A stretch of DNA of 64,000 bases from Tethya wilhelma (GCA_964030475.1 CAXIPT010000004.1:4084211-4148210), one strand, 5' to 3'; positions 33,672 through 44,814 are shown, counted from the stretch's first letter. The notes: generated by a model from the sequence alone, not told the origin. Numbers and translations are program-made.

Positions 33672-34910
33672 CAGTTGTCCTCAAATATTTTTTTCTAACC
33701 ACTAATCAAAGATTCAAATCTGTAAAATATTAACAGTTTCACAAAGTAAAGATATAATTAACACTTATAATATTACTTGAGTCATATTTGTAGTTACATA
33801 TTTATAACTTAATCATTCCATCATTCACTAATAGCCTGTGGCTTCTCCGTGTACATCGATTACTTTTGGAAGAACTCGACCAAGATGATTGATATATGTA
33901 CAGCATTTTTCTGTGGTTACGATGCAGCTCCAGAATTGTGCTGTTCTATCAATCAGTTCCTGCTTGCTATGAGGCTTGATCTCTCTTTGAATATATTCCT
34001 TCAGTTCGTGCCATAAGTTTTCGATTGGGTTACAATCAGGGAATTCGAGAGGTGTTTGCCACCAGTTGATGTTGTTTTCTGCAAAAAATTGTCTAGCCAA
34101 TCGAGATGTATGCTTAGGGTCATTAGCTTGCATGAAACGATGACTGGTGGGAAATTTCTCTTGAATGAAAGGCACTAAATACTTCTTCAATATGTTGACA
34201 TAAAATGCTGCATCCATCTTTCCTTCGAAAATGCATACTTTAGTGGCTCCCTTTTTGCTAATTGCTGCCCATACATGAACTTTTGGAGGATGTTTTGATC
34301 GTGGTTTCAATTTGGGTTGCTGATTCAGTTTTCGAAAACTTTGTCTTCGTTGACTCTCCAACTGTACAGAAGTTTCATCACTCCATATAACATTATCGAA
34401 CGCATCATCTTCAGCTACACATTTCAAAGCCCAGGCCAATCTCTTCTCCTTATTGACAGCATGAATCAATTGACAATATTAGCTACCATGAAATGTCCAA
34501 CCAAGCAATGCTCGACTCCTATGAATGGTGGATAGACTAAGGTTGAAACCACTTTGCTCAAGAACTGTGTTCAGTTGATTTGCTGTAGTCTCATCGTCAG
34601 ACTGCACCTTAGCTTCCACTGCATTCAAAACAGCTCTAGTGATTTTTGTTGGCCTCCCAGATCCAGGTTTTAGTTTCGTTCATACTGTAGCAAAAAGTAG
34701 CTAATTGCTTGCCTTGAGAATCTGACACCAAACTCTTCATGAATTCTCCTGGTATCTGACTTGAAGACAGACCATTAGCTCTTTGTCGCAAAATAGCTCT
34801 CTTTGTGGTCAAGGACATTGTAGTCATAGCTGTGAGCTGTACTGTAGTAATTGGGTTTGAATGTGACTATCTAACTGTACCAACTCCTTTATAGTTTGGG
34901 GAAATAACTG
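33672..34910 (-). mobile_element. Tc1-like transposon, full length
   Basis: Left end CAGTTGTCCTCAAATA at 33672 and right end (minus strand) CAGTTATTTCCCCAAA at 34910 are imperfect inverted repeats, with TA at 33670-33671 and 34911-34912. Length 1239 bp suits the Tc1 family. It encodes a transposase on the minus strand. Confidence 0.85.
33828..34827 (-). pseudogene. Tc1-type transposase, frameshifted
   Basis: The C-terminal 213 residues are open (34469-33828) and hold the DDE catalytic core: Asp in NVIWSDETSV, Asp in QANDPKHTS and Glu in FPDCNPIENLWHELK, the last two about 34 residues apart as in DD34E enzymes. The N-terminal helix-turn-helix part survives in another frame (34827-34636, TTKRAILRQRANGLSSSQI) and breaks before the core. 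The enzyme would cut and paste DNA at TA sites, but this copy cannot make a complete protein. Confidence 0.9.
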
Positions 34911-34949
34911 TAAACACAGGCTTAGTGATACCCCCTGGTGGCCGGCCTA

Positions 34950-35085
34950 CAGTGGTTTGGTTGTAGGCATTAGGAAGGCCCTCTGGTGGTGGCCTAGGTG
35001 GTTAGGTAGTAGGCATTAGGAAGGCCTTCTAAGGGCTAAGTGGACCAGGTTTGGTTGTAGGCATTAGGAAGGCATTTATTGGTTT
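34950..35085 (+). repeat. Short tandem repeat, ~45-50 bp units
   Basis: GTAGGCATTAGGAAGGC occurs at about 34962, 35013 and 35057 with GGCCTAGGTGG/GGACCAGG spacers; three imperfect units. Confidence 0.6.
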
Positions 35086-35126
35086 CCCTAATTGGATGTT
35101 TATCCATATATATATGTTTATATATT

Positions 35127-35810
35127 CCCAGTACGGTAGTACTGGGTACACAGGAATGGCACGGATGGCCCATTAGCGCAATACAAATATTCACGCAAAT
35201 ATTGCAAAAACTGAGCGCTTAGCACTAAAAGGCTTCTTAAGCTACTATTTAGCTCTTTCTCTTTCTAATGAGCCCAAAAATATGGCATCGCTAAAGTAAT
35301 ATGCCAAACCTCCAATTTTCTCCATCTTCTTTTCTTATTCTTCTTTTTCTATCTTGGCTCAACTTTTCTCAGTGACTATGAAGCTGATTCTTGAATGAAC
35401 GAACTTGGTTTCTTCCGGTACAGTCGCTTTTGCCATCGGTTTTTAGCGGCTCTCATTGAGTAGCTAGATACAAGGCGAAAAGCGCCTCCTCCATATGGCA
35501 GCCATTAATTTCTACACTCATGTATAATCAATTAGCTTCGAATTGACGACCCTTTCCACACACAAAAGTGTGCGTTATTTGGAATTAAATGCACTGAAGT
35601 TGTCTGGAACTTTTTTGTGATACCTGGTTGCTCTTCTTAACAGATAAATCACGACTTTGATTATTATAACATATAGAAAGACATGATACAGCTCCTACCT
35701 CAAAATGACTGAGATGCACTTCAGTATCAAGCAGGCTCACAACTTCCCAGCTCAGCAGCCCACCACTGGCTCAGTATTAGCTCAGTAGCTAGCTACACAC
35801 CAACTCAAAT
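35127..35810 (+). repeat. Rep-A, copy 1 (forward)
   Basis: Begins with the perfect palindromic block CCCAGTACGGTAGTACTGGG, then TACACAGGAATGGCACGG. Distinctive internal blocks are TGAGCGCTTAGCACTAAAAG, CTTTCTAATGAGCCC, ATACAAGGCGAAAAGCGCCT and AAAAGTGTGCGTTATTTGGA. Other copies: 36109-36640, 40420-40770, 41289-41650, 44384-44731, 46640-47078, 63042-64000 and a relic at 23735-23945. No coding capacity. Confidence 0.85.
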
Positions 35811-35843
35811 GTACTTTGTAGAATTATGCAAAAATGAGAACAA

Positions 35844-36107
35844 ACAAGTAAAAAAACATTGGAAATGTAATGAGACACAGGAATGGCTAAATCGTAAAAA
35901 GAACACAAACAAGATGGAATGGCTGTTAGAGTGTGTGCAGAATTCTTCCTGTGGGCAAAATGAGAGACTCAATAAGGAGATTGCTAAATGCAGCCCATAC
36001 AGGAAGAATTCTCCACACACTCTAACAGCCATTCCATCTTGTTTACGTTCTTTTTACGATTTAGCCATTCCTGTGTCTCATTATATTTCCAATGTTTTTT
36101 TACTTGT
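35844..36107. repeat. Rep-B foldback, copy 1
   Basis: Arms of about 115 bp from ACAAGTAAAAAAACATTGG inward, through ACACAGGAATGGCTAAATCG, AACAAGATGGAATGGCTGTT and GCAGAATTCTTCCTG, are inverted around a ~35-bp loop. 264 bp. The three open frames across it are artefacts of the palindrome. Confidence 0.9.
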
Positions 36108-36108
36108 A

Positions 36109-36640
36109 TTCCCAGTACTGGGTACATAGGAATGGCACAGATGGCCCATCAGCGCAATACAAATATTCACACGAATAACTCTGCAAAAACTGAGCGCTTG
36201 GCACTAAAAAGCTTCTTAAGCTAATATTTAGCTCTTTCTCTTTCTAATGAGCCCAAAAACATGGCCTATAACCATTGCTAAAGTACCAAACTAAAATATG
36301 CCAAACCTCTAAATTTCTCCATTATTCTTCTTCTATCTTCTCACACCATATCTCAAAGACCATTCATTTTTAGAAGCTGATTCTTGAACGAACAAACTTG
36401 GATTCTTTGTCTTCAATCGCTTTTGCCATCGGTTTTTTGTGCCTCTCATTGAGTCACTAGATACAAGGCGAAAAGCGCCTTCTCCAAATGGCCGCCATTA
36501 ATTTCTAAACTAATGCATTATTCATAATTAGCTAGCCTAACGACCCTTTCCATATTAAGTGTGCGTTATTTGGAATCCATTGCAAGCAAGTCATAGTGCC
36601 CAAGCTCTGTAGCTCTGTGAGACTCAGGAGACTGTCCCAC
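36109..36640 (+). repeat. Rep-A, copy 2 (forward, missing first palindrome half)
   Basis: Starts CCCAGTACTGGGTACATAGG and follows copy 1 through the GAGCCCAAAAACATGG, GCGAAAAGCGCC and GTGTGCGTTATTTGGA blocks. It directly follows Rep-B and is followed by another Rep-B. Confidence 0.85.
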
Positions 36641-36674
36641 TGATATTATTAACATTTGAAAAAAAATAGAACAA

Positions 36675-36967
36675 ACAAGTACAAAAAACATTAGAAATGT
36701 AATGCAAACATAGGAATGGCCAAATCGTAAAAAAGTGAGCAAACAAGATAGGACTTGAATGGTTGTCAGATTGAGCGAGTTCATTCCTGTGTCTACAATG
36801 TCATTGAGCTCAGTTGAGTAGGAATATGAACATATGTGACACAGTGAAATGAACTCCTTGCTCAATATTAATCTGACAACCATTCAAGTCCTATCTTGTT
36901 TGCTCACTTTTTTACGATTTGGCCATTCCTATGTTTGCATTACATTTCTAATGTTTTTTGTACTTGT
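36675..36967. repeat. Rep-B foldback, copy 2 (different centre)
   Basis: Same ends (ACAAGTACAAAAAACATTAG ... ACTTGT) and the same CATAGGAATGGCCAAATCG subterminal block, but the middle is unrelated to copy 1, with its own inverted GATTGAGCGAGTTCATT/complement pair. The outer arms are conserved while the centre has been replaced. Confidence 0.85.
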
Positions 36968-37861
36968 ATATATATATATATATATATCCATATGGGTATG
37001 TAAATCATATATATCACGTCTGTATCATCTCAACAGAATAACAAAAGACAAGAGGAATTGGATGATTGTTTAAATTGGACTTATTTGGTAGTTTTCTTTT
37101 ACGTACACAATTGAAATGTATATAGCTAGCCAGTTGGAGAGCTTGAGACCCATTACACATAGGATAGAGTCTGGGGACAAGACTACCATGCATCTCTGAG
37201 GACAACTTTGAGAAGAATTAGCTCAGGCTAGGGAAGAATCATTCTTGTAGTTCTTGACTTGCGGCACTATCTGTTGTAACTTCTAACTTGGACAATGAGC
37301 TAAGTGTTGCAGCAGCCGCGGTTACAGAGATTGTAACTGCGTGTGCCCATAGGCCATACACAAAATTTTTAAGCCTTGTCCAGTCTTAGAAGACCAGGAG
37401 AATATCCAGCGCATACAGCAGGCCCTATTTGAGATATGAAATCAGCTAATAATTTAACAAACCTGAACTCATAAATTTGCCCAGACTCCCTAACCATATA
37501 TAGGTCTACCGCCGGGAAGAGGGAGAGTGCCCATGCAGTGGTCTTCGATCGTTCCAGATCATCTTGCCATTGTTCTGCTTTGTATGCAATTTGCTGATCT
37601 TATTCAGCCTTTCTAGAACAAGCAAACTACTAATCACTTGTACTACCTGCTAGCATAATGATCAGGTAACAGTATTGAAAGTTTAAGTCTGTATATGTGA
37701 CATCACGTAACAATTATTGTGTACTGTGAACTGTGTGACACACAACATACATACATGTAATATATATAGATCTGAGGCAGTACTTCATGATTATATCCTC
37801 GTGCTAATGTGCTTGACAATTCGCTACCCTTCTTTTTCTCTTCTGAGCTGCAGTTTTTGGC
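36968..37861. other. No gene seen
   Basis: Starts with a TA microsatellite (36966-36988). The remainder has no supported open frame or repeat. Confidence 0.5.
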
Positions 37862-38971
37862 TTTGGTAATGCCAAAATATCCTTGAGCTCCCTTTTCAGG
37901 GTGATATATTCTAATCTAGTACTCTTTATCGTAAGGGTAGTAACCTTCTCCCTATATCTTCTTCAACAGCCCCTTCAGTAAATTTTGAGCTAGTAGAGGA
38001 TATAGGTTATGGAGGAGTAGCTACTAATGGTTACTTGATAGAAGAGAGGAATTTGATGGTCACTTGATAGAGGAGTAGTTTTAGAGTCACTTGAAGGCCA
38101 AACAGCTTTAAAGGGAGCAAGCTGATGGTCTAAAACTTCAACAAATTTCAGTGGTTATATTCCACATTTGCACCGATCAAGTATATTCTCAGCTGCTGCC
38201 ACACTTCATTTACAAGTGATTCAATCGGATTGATAGTGAGTGATTACTTGGCCAGGTCTATCCATTAGAAAAGTTTGATTTTAACTAGCAGATGTTTTAA
38301 TCTTGCAATTTCGCTGTAGATCTGAAAGTATTTAAGTACATTGTTACACCAAACATGCATATGCATGCTCATTTGACTTCATGTGTACTAGATTATGCAC
38401 CCCTACATGGCTTCTGGCTATATGCTTTCGAAAGGTACAGCATCCTTGGTAGCTTCATAAACAATAATAGGAGTATTGAAGTTCAACTGATTGAAAGATA
38501 CATTCATGATCATGGTGTACAATCGTTACCACTTCCAACTGAATTTTCTATGACCTTTGCAGATGTTTCTCAATGAAAGCAGCTGAAGTAGGCTCAGTTA
38601 GAAACACAATATCAGCACACGATGTCGATCCTGAAACAACATTCATAGACAATGTCCAAAAAAAGGAAACAATTCTTGATGATGTTCAGCTGAACTTTTT
38701 GTGTGATCTATACTGTAAATTGTATGAAATTCACAGTCGTGTGCCCATTTTTCTGTTGGAAATGATACAATTCAATTACATAGGAAGATATATATGGTTG
38801 CTATGGATCACGTCGTCATCCACTATCCTTCCTAGTTGATTCTGATCTCTTTGGTGTACCGATAGCCACAAGTTATGATAATAACCTCTCAAGAATCAAC
38901 TACTTAGTCACTCGTACATTCAAAGTCAACAATATTGAGAAAACTAAAACACTAGTTAATTTCTCATGGTA
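37862..38971 (+). pseudogene. CACTA/EnSpm-like transposase fragment, copy 2
   Basis: Plus-strand counterpart of 2975-4117. Frame 38355-38576 reads DYAPLHGFWLYAFERYSILG followed by NNRSIEVQLIERYIHDHG, a DUF4218-like signature of TNP2-type transposases. The next piece (38573-38839, MKAAEVGSVRNTISAHDVD) is in another frame. The copy is interrupted at the TA at 38970-38971 by a Tigger element. The remaining TNP2 core and element ends are absent. Confidence 0.65.
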
Positions 38972-40395
38972 CAGTGGAACCTCGATTATCCGAATCTCGC
39001 TTATCCGAATGCTCAATTATCCGAACGGAGCTCTGAAAGTCAATTCGCTTAATTAGAACACACGCAAGCGCACGCGCCAGAAGCAGGTGTTGCCAAAAGT
39101 AAACAATGGCTCAGTGTGTGGCTAGCTCTACCACAAAAAAAAGCGGAAGAGAGTTGTCTTGTCCATTGAAGACAAAGTAAGAATCTTGGAGTTGATTGAT
39201 AAGTCTGTTTCTTACACTATTATCGCGGATAGGTTTGGAATAGGACGGAGTACAATCAGCGACTTAAAGAAGAACAAGCAGAAAATTATCTCTTTCAAGA
39301 GAGAAATGGTTGAAATGGGAATGAAAAAGCTACCTAAAACAACGAAGTTAGGTGATGATGACAAGCAACTAGATCAAGCTTTGTACCTACGGTTCAAACA
39401 AAAGAGAATGGAAGGTGTACCTGTTACTGGTCCATTGCTGTGTGCAAAGGCACTAGAACTCAGCAAAAGTCTCAGGGGTGAAACCAAGTTTTGTGCAAGT
39501 GAGGGCTTATAATGGAGATTTTGTCAGCACCACGGAATTCGCCAACTGTCTGTACAGGGGGAGAAGCTTTCTGCTGATAAAGAAGAAGCTGATGATTTTT
39601 TGCCTAATTTCAGGTTGTTAGTTAAAATGAAACAGTTTTCCCTAAACCAGATTTTCAACTGTGATGAAACTGGCCTTATTTTTCGACTTTTACCAGATGT
39701 CACTCTTGGTGGAAGTTTTGAAAAATCAGCCTCTGGAAGGAAAATATCCAAGGAACGTGTGACATTGAATTTGTGTTCAAATGCTTCAGCTACAATCAAA
39801 TTACCTTTGCACATGATTGGCAAAGCCAAAAGACCACGGTGCTTTCGAGATATGGACATGAAATTATTACCAGTGAAATATACAAATCAGAAAAATGCGT
39901 GGATGACAAGTGACCAATTTATAGAATGGTTTCACAATGATTTTGTACCCTATGTCATCAAAGAATTGAAAGGACTAGGAGAAAAGCCAACTGCTGTTTT
40001 GCTGCTTGATAATTGCTCTGCCCATCCCGATCCTGAAGTTTTGGTTAGTTCGGATAGTGCAATCTTTGCGAAGTTCTTGCCACCTAATGTTACATCACTA
40101 ATTCAGCCAATGGACCAAGATGTTATTGAATCTGTCAGCAAGAGAAGATACAAATCAAACTTGTTGCGGAGACTTGTCATTGAAGACGAAGCTGGTGTGT
40201 CAGTTGAGTTTCTGAAGGGAATCAATCTAAAAGTCGTTACTAATCTAATTCATGAGTCATGGACAGAAATTAGCTCAACTACACTAAGGAAGAAGTGCAA
40301 TGTATCTCACGTCTTGGTGCTTACTCTGGTAATTATAACAATATATTTTGAGATTGCACTATATTCAACTCACCTATAATCATAATTTATAACAG
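38972..40395 (+). mobile_element. pogo/Tigger-like element, 3' end missing
   Basis: Left terminus CAGTGGAACCTCGATTATCC is the classical Tigger-type end, inserted at TA. Homology to the uninterrupted copy at 3032-3033 fixes the insertion point to the base. The expected inverted right terminus is not found; after about 40395 the sequence changes into Rep-A. The element was truncated, probably by that later rearrangement. Confidence 0.85.
39106..40379 (+). pseudogene. Tigger transposase (CENP-B-type HTH + DDE domain)
   Basis: The natural start is probably ATG 39106 (MAQCVASSTTKK), separated from the main frame by a one-base loss in an A8 run at 39135-39142. The main frame holds a psq/CENP-B-N helix-turn-helix (SIEDKVRILELIDKSVSYTI ... 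FGIGRSTISDLKKN), then a CENP-B-type second DNA-binding region, one TAA stop at 39510-39512, and the DDE core: Asp in FNCDETGL, Asp in VLLLDNCSAH and Asp in IQPMDQDVIES. The three-Asp pattern is normal for pogo-family enzymes. Only one stop and one indel separate it from a full frame, so decay is recent or the lesions are sequencing errors. The C-terminus is probably truncated. Confidence 0.9.
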
Positions 40396-40419
40396 GTCAA
40401 CTACAGGTTCTTTTTTTAG

Positions 40420-40770
40420 CTGGAGCTATTGGACACCCGATATTCCAGCATTCCCCAAATCCAGAACTTATGGCCAAACCTCCAATTTTCTCCTTCTTCT
40501 TTGTTACTTAGAAGACTGTTCACCTTAAGACACTGATTCTTGCTTGGTACCATTATCTTCACATGCTTTTGGTATCGTGTGCTCGAGTCTCCCTTTGAAT
40601 GGCTAGATACAAGGCGAAAAGCGCCTCTCTGTATGGCAGCCATTATTTGTAAACTTATGCATTAATCATAAGTTAGCTAGCCTAACGACCCTTTCCATAT
40701 TTTAATGTGCATTATTTGCAAGACGAGTTGCAAGCTGGTCACCAAGTTCTATTATGTTCTCTCGTTCTCT
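40420..40770 (+). repeat. Rep-A fragment (forward)
   Basis: Contains ATGGCCAAACCTCCAATTTT, ATACAAGGCGAAAAGCGCCT and ACGACCCTTTCCATATT. It replaces the missing end of the Tigger element. Confidence 0.75.
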
Positions 40771-40886
40771 GTGTAGAGGCTCAAGTTGAGACAGCTGTTG
40801 TCTGTAACCTGACAGGCTCATACGCTATTGGCAAGTATTTAGCTCACAGCTAGAGAATAAATTCCACTTCTAGAAACTCTATAATA

Positions 40887-40995
40887 ACAAGTAGTAAAAA
40901 TTTCAAAAAAATAAGTAGGGTAGTGCAGTAAAAAGCATTGGAACAAGTCATGTCTCAATATCGACACATGACTACTTCATTTTTGTTCTTGATCC
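40887..40995. repeat. Rep-C fragment
   Basis: ACAAGTAGTAAAAATTTC followed by GTAGTGCAGTAAAAAGCATT-like sequence and CGACACATGACTACTTCATT. Confidence 0.65.
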
Positions 40996-41042
40996 CTAAT
41001 ACGGATCCTCATAAATGCAAAGATTTGTACTACTATAGTATA

Positions 41043-41288
41043 CCAAAGTAAAAAAAACATTGGAAGACACAGGAATGGCTAAATCGTAAAAAGAACGCAA
41101 ACAAGATGGAAAGGCTGTTAAAGTGTGTAAGGAATTCTTCCTGTATGGGCTGAATTTAACAATCTCCTTATTGAGTCTCTCATTTTGCCCACAGGAAGAA
41201 TTCCTCACATTCTCTAACAGCCATTCCACCTTGTTTGCATTCTTTTTACGATTTAGCCATTTCTGTGTCTCATTACATTTCCAATGTT
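41043..41288. repeat. Rep-B foldback, copy 3
   Basis: Arms with ACAGGAATGGCTAAATCG and AACAAGATGGAA, inverted around GGGCTGAATTTAACAATCTC. Confidence 0.85.
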
Positions 41289-41650
41289 GTTTGTTCTCAT
41301 TTTTCCAAATTTCAAGTATACATTTGAGTAGAGCTAGTAGTCTGGCAAGCCAGACTCACTGAGCCAGCAGTGGGCTGCTGAGCTGGTACTTGAAGTCACA
41401 AGTTGTGTAGCCTGCTTGATACTGAAGTGAAACACACATCTCAGGTATCACAAAATAGTTGCAGGCAACTTCAGTGCATTTAATTCCAAATAACGCACAC
41501 TTTTGTGTGTGGAAAGAGTAGTCAATTCGAATTTTCTAGAAGCTAATGAATTATTCATGAGTGTGGAAATTAATGGCGGCCATATGGAGGAGACACTTTT
41601 TGCTTTGTATCAATGAGAGGTGCTAAAAACCAATAACATGTATGATTTGA
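41289..41650 (-). repeat. Rep-A, reverse, partial
   Basis: Reverse-orientation match to 35500-35810 and beyond (CACTTTTGTGTGTGGAAAGA, GGCCATATGGAGGAG). With 40420-40770 and the Rep-B between, it forms an inverted A-B-A' arrangement. Confidence 0.75.
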
Positions 41651-42194
41651 GAAGTATTGTACAGATAGGTAAGGTACATGTATTTACACTTGTCAGGAAA
41701 ATTTACTGGAGTATAAAGAATGAGTAAGAATTTATTGCTGGAAATTTTTGAGAATACAAATTTTGATTTAGGGATTTATATTGGCATTGTATTAAAGAAA
41801 ATTCAAGAATTAAAATAAGACATGGATATTCTTTCTAATTGTAATAGAATCATATATATTTTTCATGTTTATATGAAGCCATAATTTCTTAAAAGGCAGA
41901 TAATTCATAGCAATGTAAACACTGTACAACTTCTCATGAAACAACAATATCATTGACTCAGAGGTCTCTCTATCCCCCTCTGGGTTCATGCATTTTAAAT
42001 TCCAGACTCTGCATGAGTGATTCATTTATAACAATCACGGTCTATAGGTGTATCATATTATATCTATACGTTTTAGGGGGAGGGCTATAGTTACACATCC
42101 TATCATCAGTTAGTTTTCTGACAAACACTATTAATAGTTGCCATATAATATATTGTACTATATATATGCGTCACAGCGGCGTGCAGTTGCACAT
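41651..42194. other. No gene seen
   Basis: AT-rich non-coding sequence before the tandem array. Confidence 0.5.
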
Positions 42195-42612
42195 TTTCCT
42201 GACGGGAGACATTTTTCCTGACACACACTTAGTCTATCTCTTAGTATATACCTATTATAGGTCTACATATGCATGTATATATGGAGGGGGGAAGTACTCA
42301 TTTTACTGACGAGAGACATTTTTCCTGACACACACTTACAGTCTATCTCTTAGTACCTATAGGTATACATATGCATGTATGGAGGGGGGAAGTACTCATT
42401 TTCCTGACAAGAGACATTTTTCCTGACATACACTTAGTCTATCTATAGGTATATACATATGCATGTATGGAGGGGGGAAGTACTCATTTTCCTGACGAGA
42501 GACATTTTTTCTGACACACACTTAGTCTATCGCTTAGTACCTATAGGTATATACATATGCATGTATGGAGGGGGGAAGTACTCATTTTCCTGACGAGAGA
42601 CATTTTTCCTGA
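42195..42612 (+). repeat. ~97-bp tandem repeat, about 4.3 units
   Basis: GAGACATTTTTYCTGACAYACAC recurs at about 42207, 42314, 42411, 42500 and 42597 (spacings 107, 97, 89, 97). Each unit also has ATATGCATGTATGGAGGGGG and AAGTACTCATTTTCCTGAC. Confidence 0.9.
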
Positions 42613-42800
42613 CCAGTGCTTTCTCTACAAGTACTCAAGAAAAGTCTAAGTGGATTTTAAGCCTTGCATGTAATTGTATTCTGTCAAGGAGCTAGAGCCT
42701 CTGAGTTACTTTGGAGACTGTATTTTGTGTTGATAGCTAATGGTGATAAACATTAATTTTGCTGTGTCTATAAGGACAGCCGGCCCATTCCTGCATGCGT
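42613..42800. repeat. Rep-E half-element
   Basis: Resembles the right arm of the lipoxygenase-intron foldback: TTTTAAGCCTTGCATG, AGCCTCTGAG, then GACAGCCGGCCCATTCCTGC at the outer end. The left arm is absent; the 97-bp array abuts it. Confidence 0.6.
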
Positions 42801-43059
42801 ATGTATACATGTACAGGGAAGGTCCCCACTAGTTTACCTAATAGACAGTGTATGTTTTGTAATAATTCACAAACTTGATTGAGAGCTATATAAACAACTC
42901 GTGATTGAACACAACACAACTTCAATAATGATATAACGATTGGGTATTAGTAATGTTGAATTCCACTTGTTAATGAAGATAGCCTGATAGACCAAAGAAG
43001 CATAGTTTACTTACACTTATAGTACTAGTATTGGTTTAGTTTTTACACAATGGACAAAA

Positions 43060-44106
43060 CTATGTCTTCTTCTTTGATGGCATTCTTTTAAGCCCTCCAC
43101 ACCTGAGATGCCACCATCTAGGACATTTGTCACATCTTACCCAGATGCTTTCTTCGCCCTCACTGAATTTGACATTGCACCCCAAGCACACATTAAGATC
43201 AATACTCCCACCTTTCTGCTGCTTTTTCCCTGCAATAATTATAATGTACGTATATATCATACCATAAATCATGCATACATGTCAATTTGAAGACTTTCAG
43301 TAAAATTATTATAATTATGTATATACTCAATGAAACCGTGAAAATTAACCATAACTATACACAATGTAACATTTTACTACAGATTCTGCCAACATGCATA
43401 AACATATTATAAATTTTGCGGTGCTATTCATAACTAAATTAAGTAAGTCTTACCGGAGGTATTGCACTTTTTTCCAGACTTTTTCCTTGGCACTTTTGTA
43501 TTATCTAAATGGATAAGAATAAAATGTATACTGATAGTAAATTTATTAATGTTAAGTAAAATTATAAATATAAACTACACCTTTGGTCTGAGTTGTGATC
43601 TCAAGACGCGGCCTCTTGGGAACAGAAGGCAGTAATCCAGAAGCAGTGTCATTTAAGCTCCTTTTTTTTGATTCTGGAGGTAGACGTGGGTGGAGTGTTG
43701 AAGTGGTCGGAGAGTTAGCATCATTAGAAGACTGTTGAGGCGGGATGATTGTACTGACATTCTTGATACGGGACTTGCTAACACGGTACTTGGGTGTATG
43801 GACCTTGTAACGACCCATAATTTTCCTTTTGGAGTGTGAATTGGATGCCGGAGACTTTGGAGTATGACTAAGTGGTGATTCAGAAGTGATCGAACAGCTG
43901 ACATCATTGGGAGATTTTTGAGATGACCGGGATGAGATGACATTCTTGATACGGGACTTGTCAACACGGCAGACTGGTGCCGAAGTGGTTGGAGGGTTAA
44001 CGTCATTGGGTGGTGACTGGGGTGTCGAAGTGGTTGGAGGGTTAACGTCATTGGGTGGTGACTGGGGTGTCGAAGTGGAAAAAATAATTGAATTATCAGT
44101 CTCCAT
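43060..44106 (-). CDS. Ser/Thr/Pro-rich protein with partial PHD-type zinc module, three exons
   Basis: Exons 44106-43581, 43504-43454 and 43229-43060 join through GT-AG introns with matching phases to give 248 residues. The N-terminal part is Ser/Thr/Pro-rich and has a 17-residue tandem repeat (STPQSPPNDVNPPTT twice). Two related KSRIKNV blocks follow (about residues 50 and 110), with basic nuclear-localisation-like stretches (KKRSLND, PKRPRLE, PRKKSGKK). The C-terminus has CLGC, then RCDKCPRWWHLRC, giving the first six zinc ligands of a PHD finger; the stop comes before the last Cys pair. A further exon may have been lost or missed. It could be a chromatin protein or a transposon accessory protein; similar Cys modules end some transposase frames. 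Confidence 0.65.
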
Positions 44107-44383
44107 GATTTTAATGACTTACGTAATAAATTGGTTGCATCGACCGGTAGATGGGGGTTCTGATGCCTCAAAGTACTTTGTTGACTGCTGAACTTGTCAT
44201 TTCACGGCCTAAACTGCTTCAATCCAGGTATTTATGATGCATACCTGCATCTTATCTTGCTTCAGAGGGCCTAGGGTTAAAACAATATGTTAATAATGGC
44301 CGCATTGTGTTAAAAAAATTCATGACAGTGATACTGACACGGTATATAGCCCCCTTGACGGTTGAGTTCGCAAGTCACGGATC

Positions 44384-44731
44384 ATATGAAAAACCGATGG
44401 CAAAAGTGACTGTACCGGAAGAAACCAAGTTTGTTCGTTCAAGAATCAGCTTCTAAAAGTGAATAGTCTCTTAGAAAAGTTGAGCCAAGATAGAAGAAGA
44501 AGAAGAATAAGAAGAAGATGGAGAAAATTGGAGGTTTGGCATGTTTGTGTTTGTTACTTTAGCGATGTTTTTAGGCCATGTTTTTGGGCTCATTAGAAAG
44601 AGAAAGAGCTAAATAGTAGCTTTAGAAGCCTTTTAGTGCTATACACTCAGTTTTTGCAGAGTTATTCGCGTGAATATAGAATGGGCCATCCGTGCCATTC
44701 CTGTGTACCCAGTACTACCGTACTGGGAATA
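44384..44731 (-). repeat. Rep-A, reverse, with intact palindromic end
   Basis: Runs from AAAACCGATGGCAAAAG to the terminal palindrome CCCAGTACTACCGTACTGGG at 44710-44730, preceded by GTGCCATTCCTGTGTA. Confidence 0.85.
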
Positions 44732-44814
44732 ATATTGTTGCATTGGTTATCAGTTGGCTAAGCAGTGGAGTAAACCATGACAAGATAGGCAACTTAAACT
44801 AGACTGCCGGCCAA

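Noticed and set aside
35805..36224. Three overlapping frames on both strands
   Set aside because: They are mirror products of the Rep-B palindrome and recur at every Rep-B copy.
42195..42612. CRISPR-like regular repeats
   Set aside because: The units are contiguous ~97-bp tandem copies without unique spacers, in a eukaryotic context.
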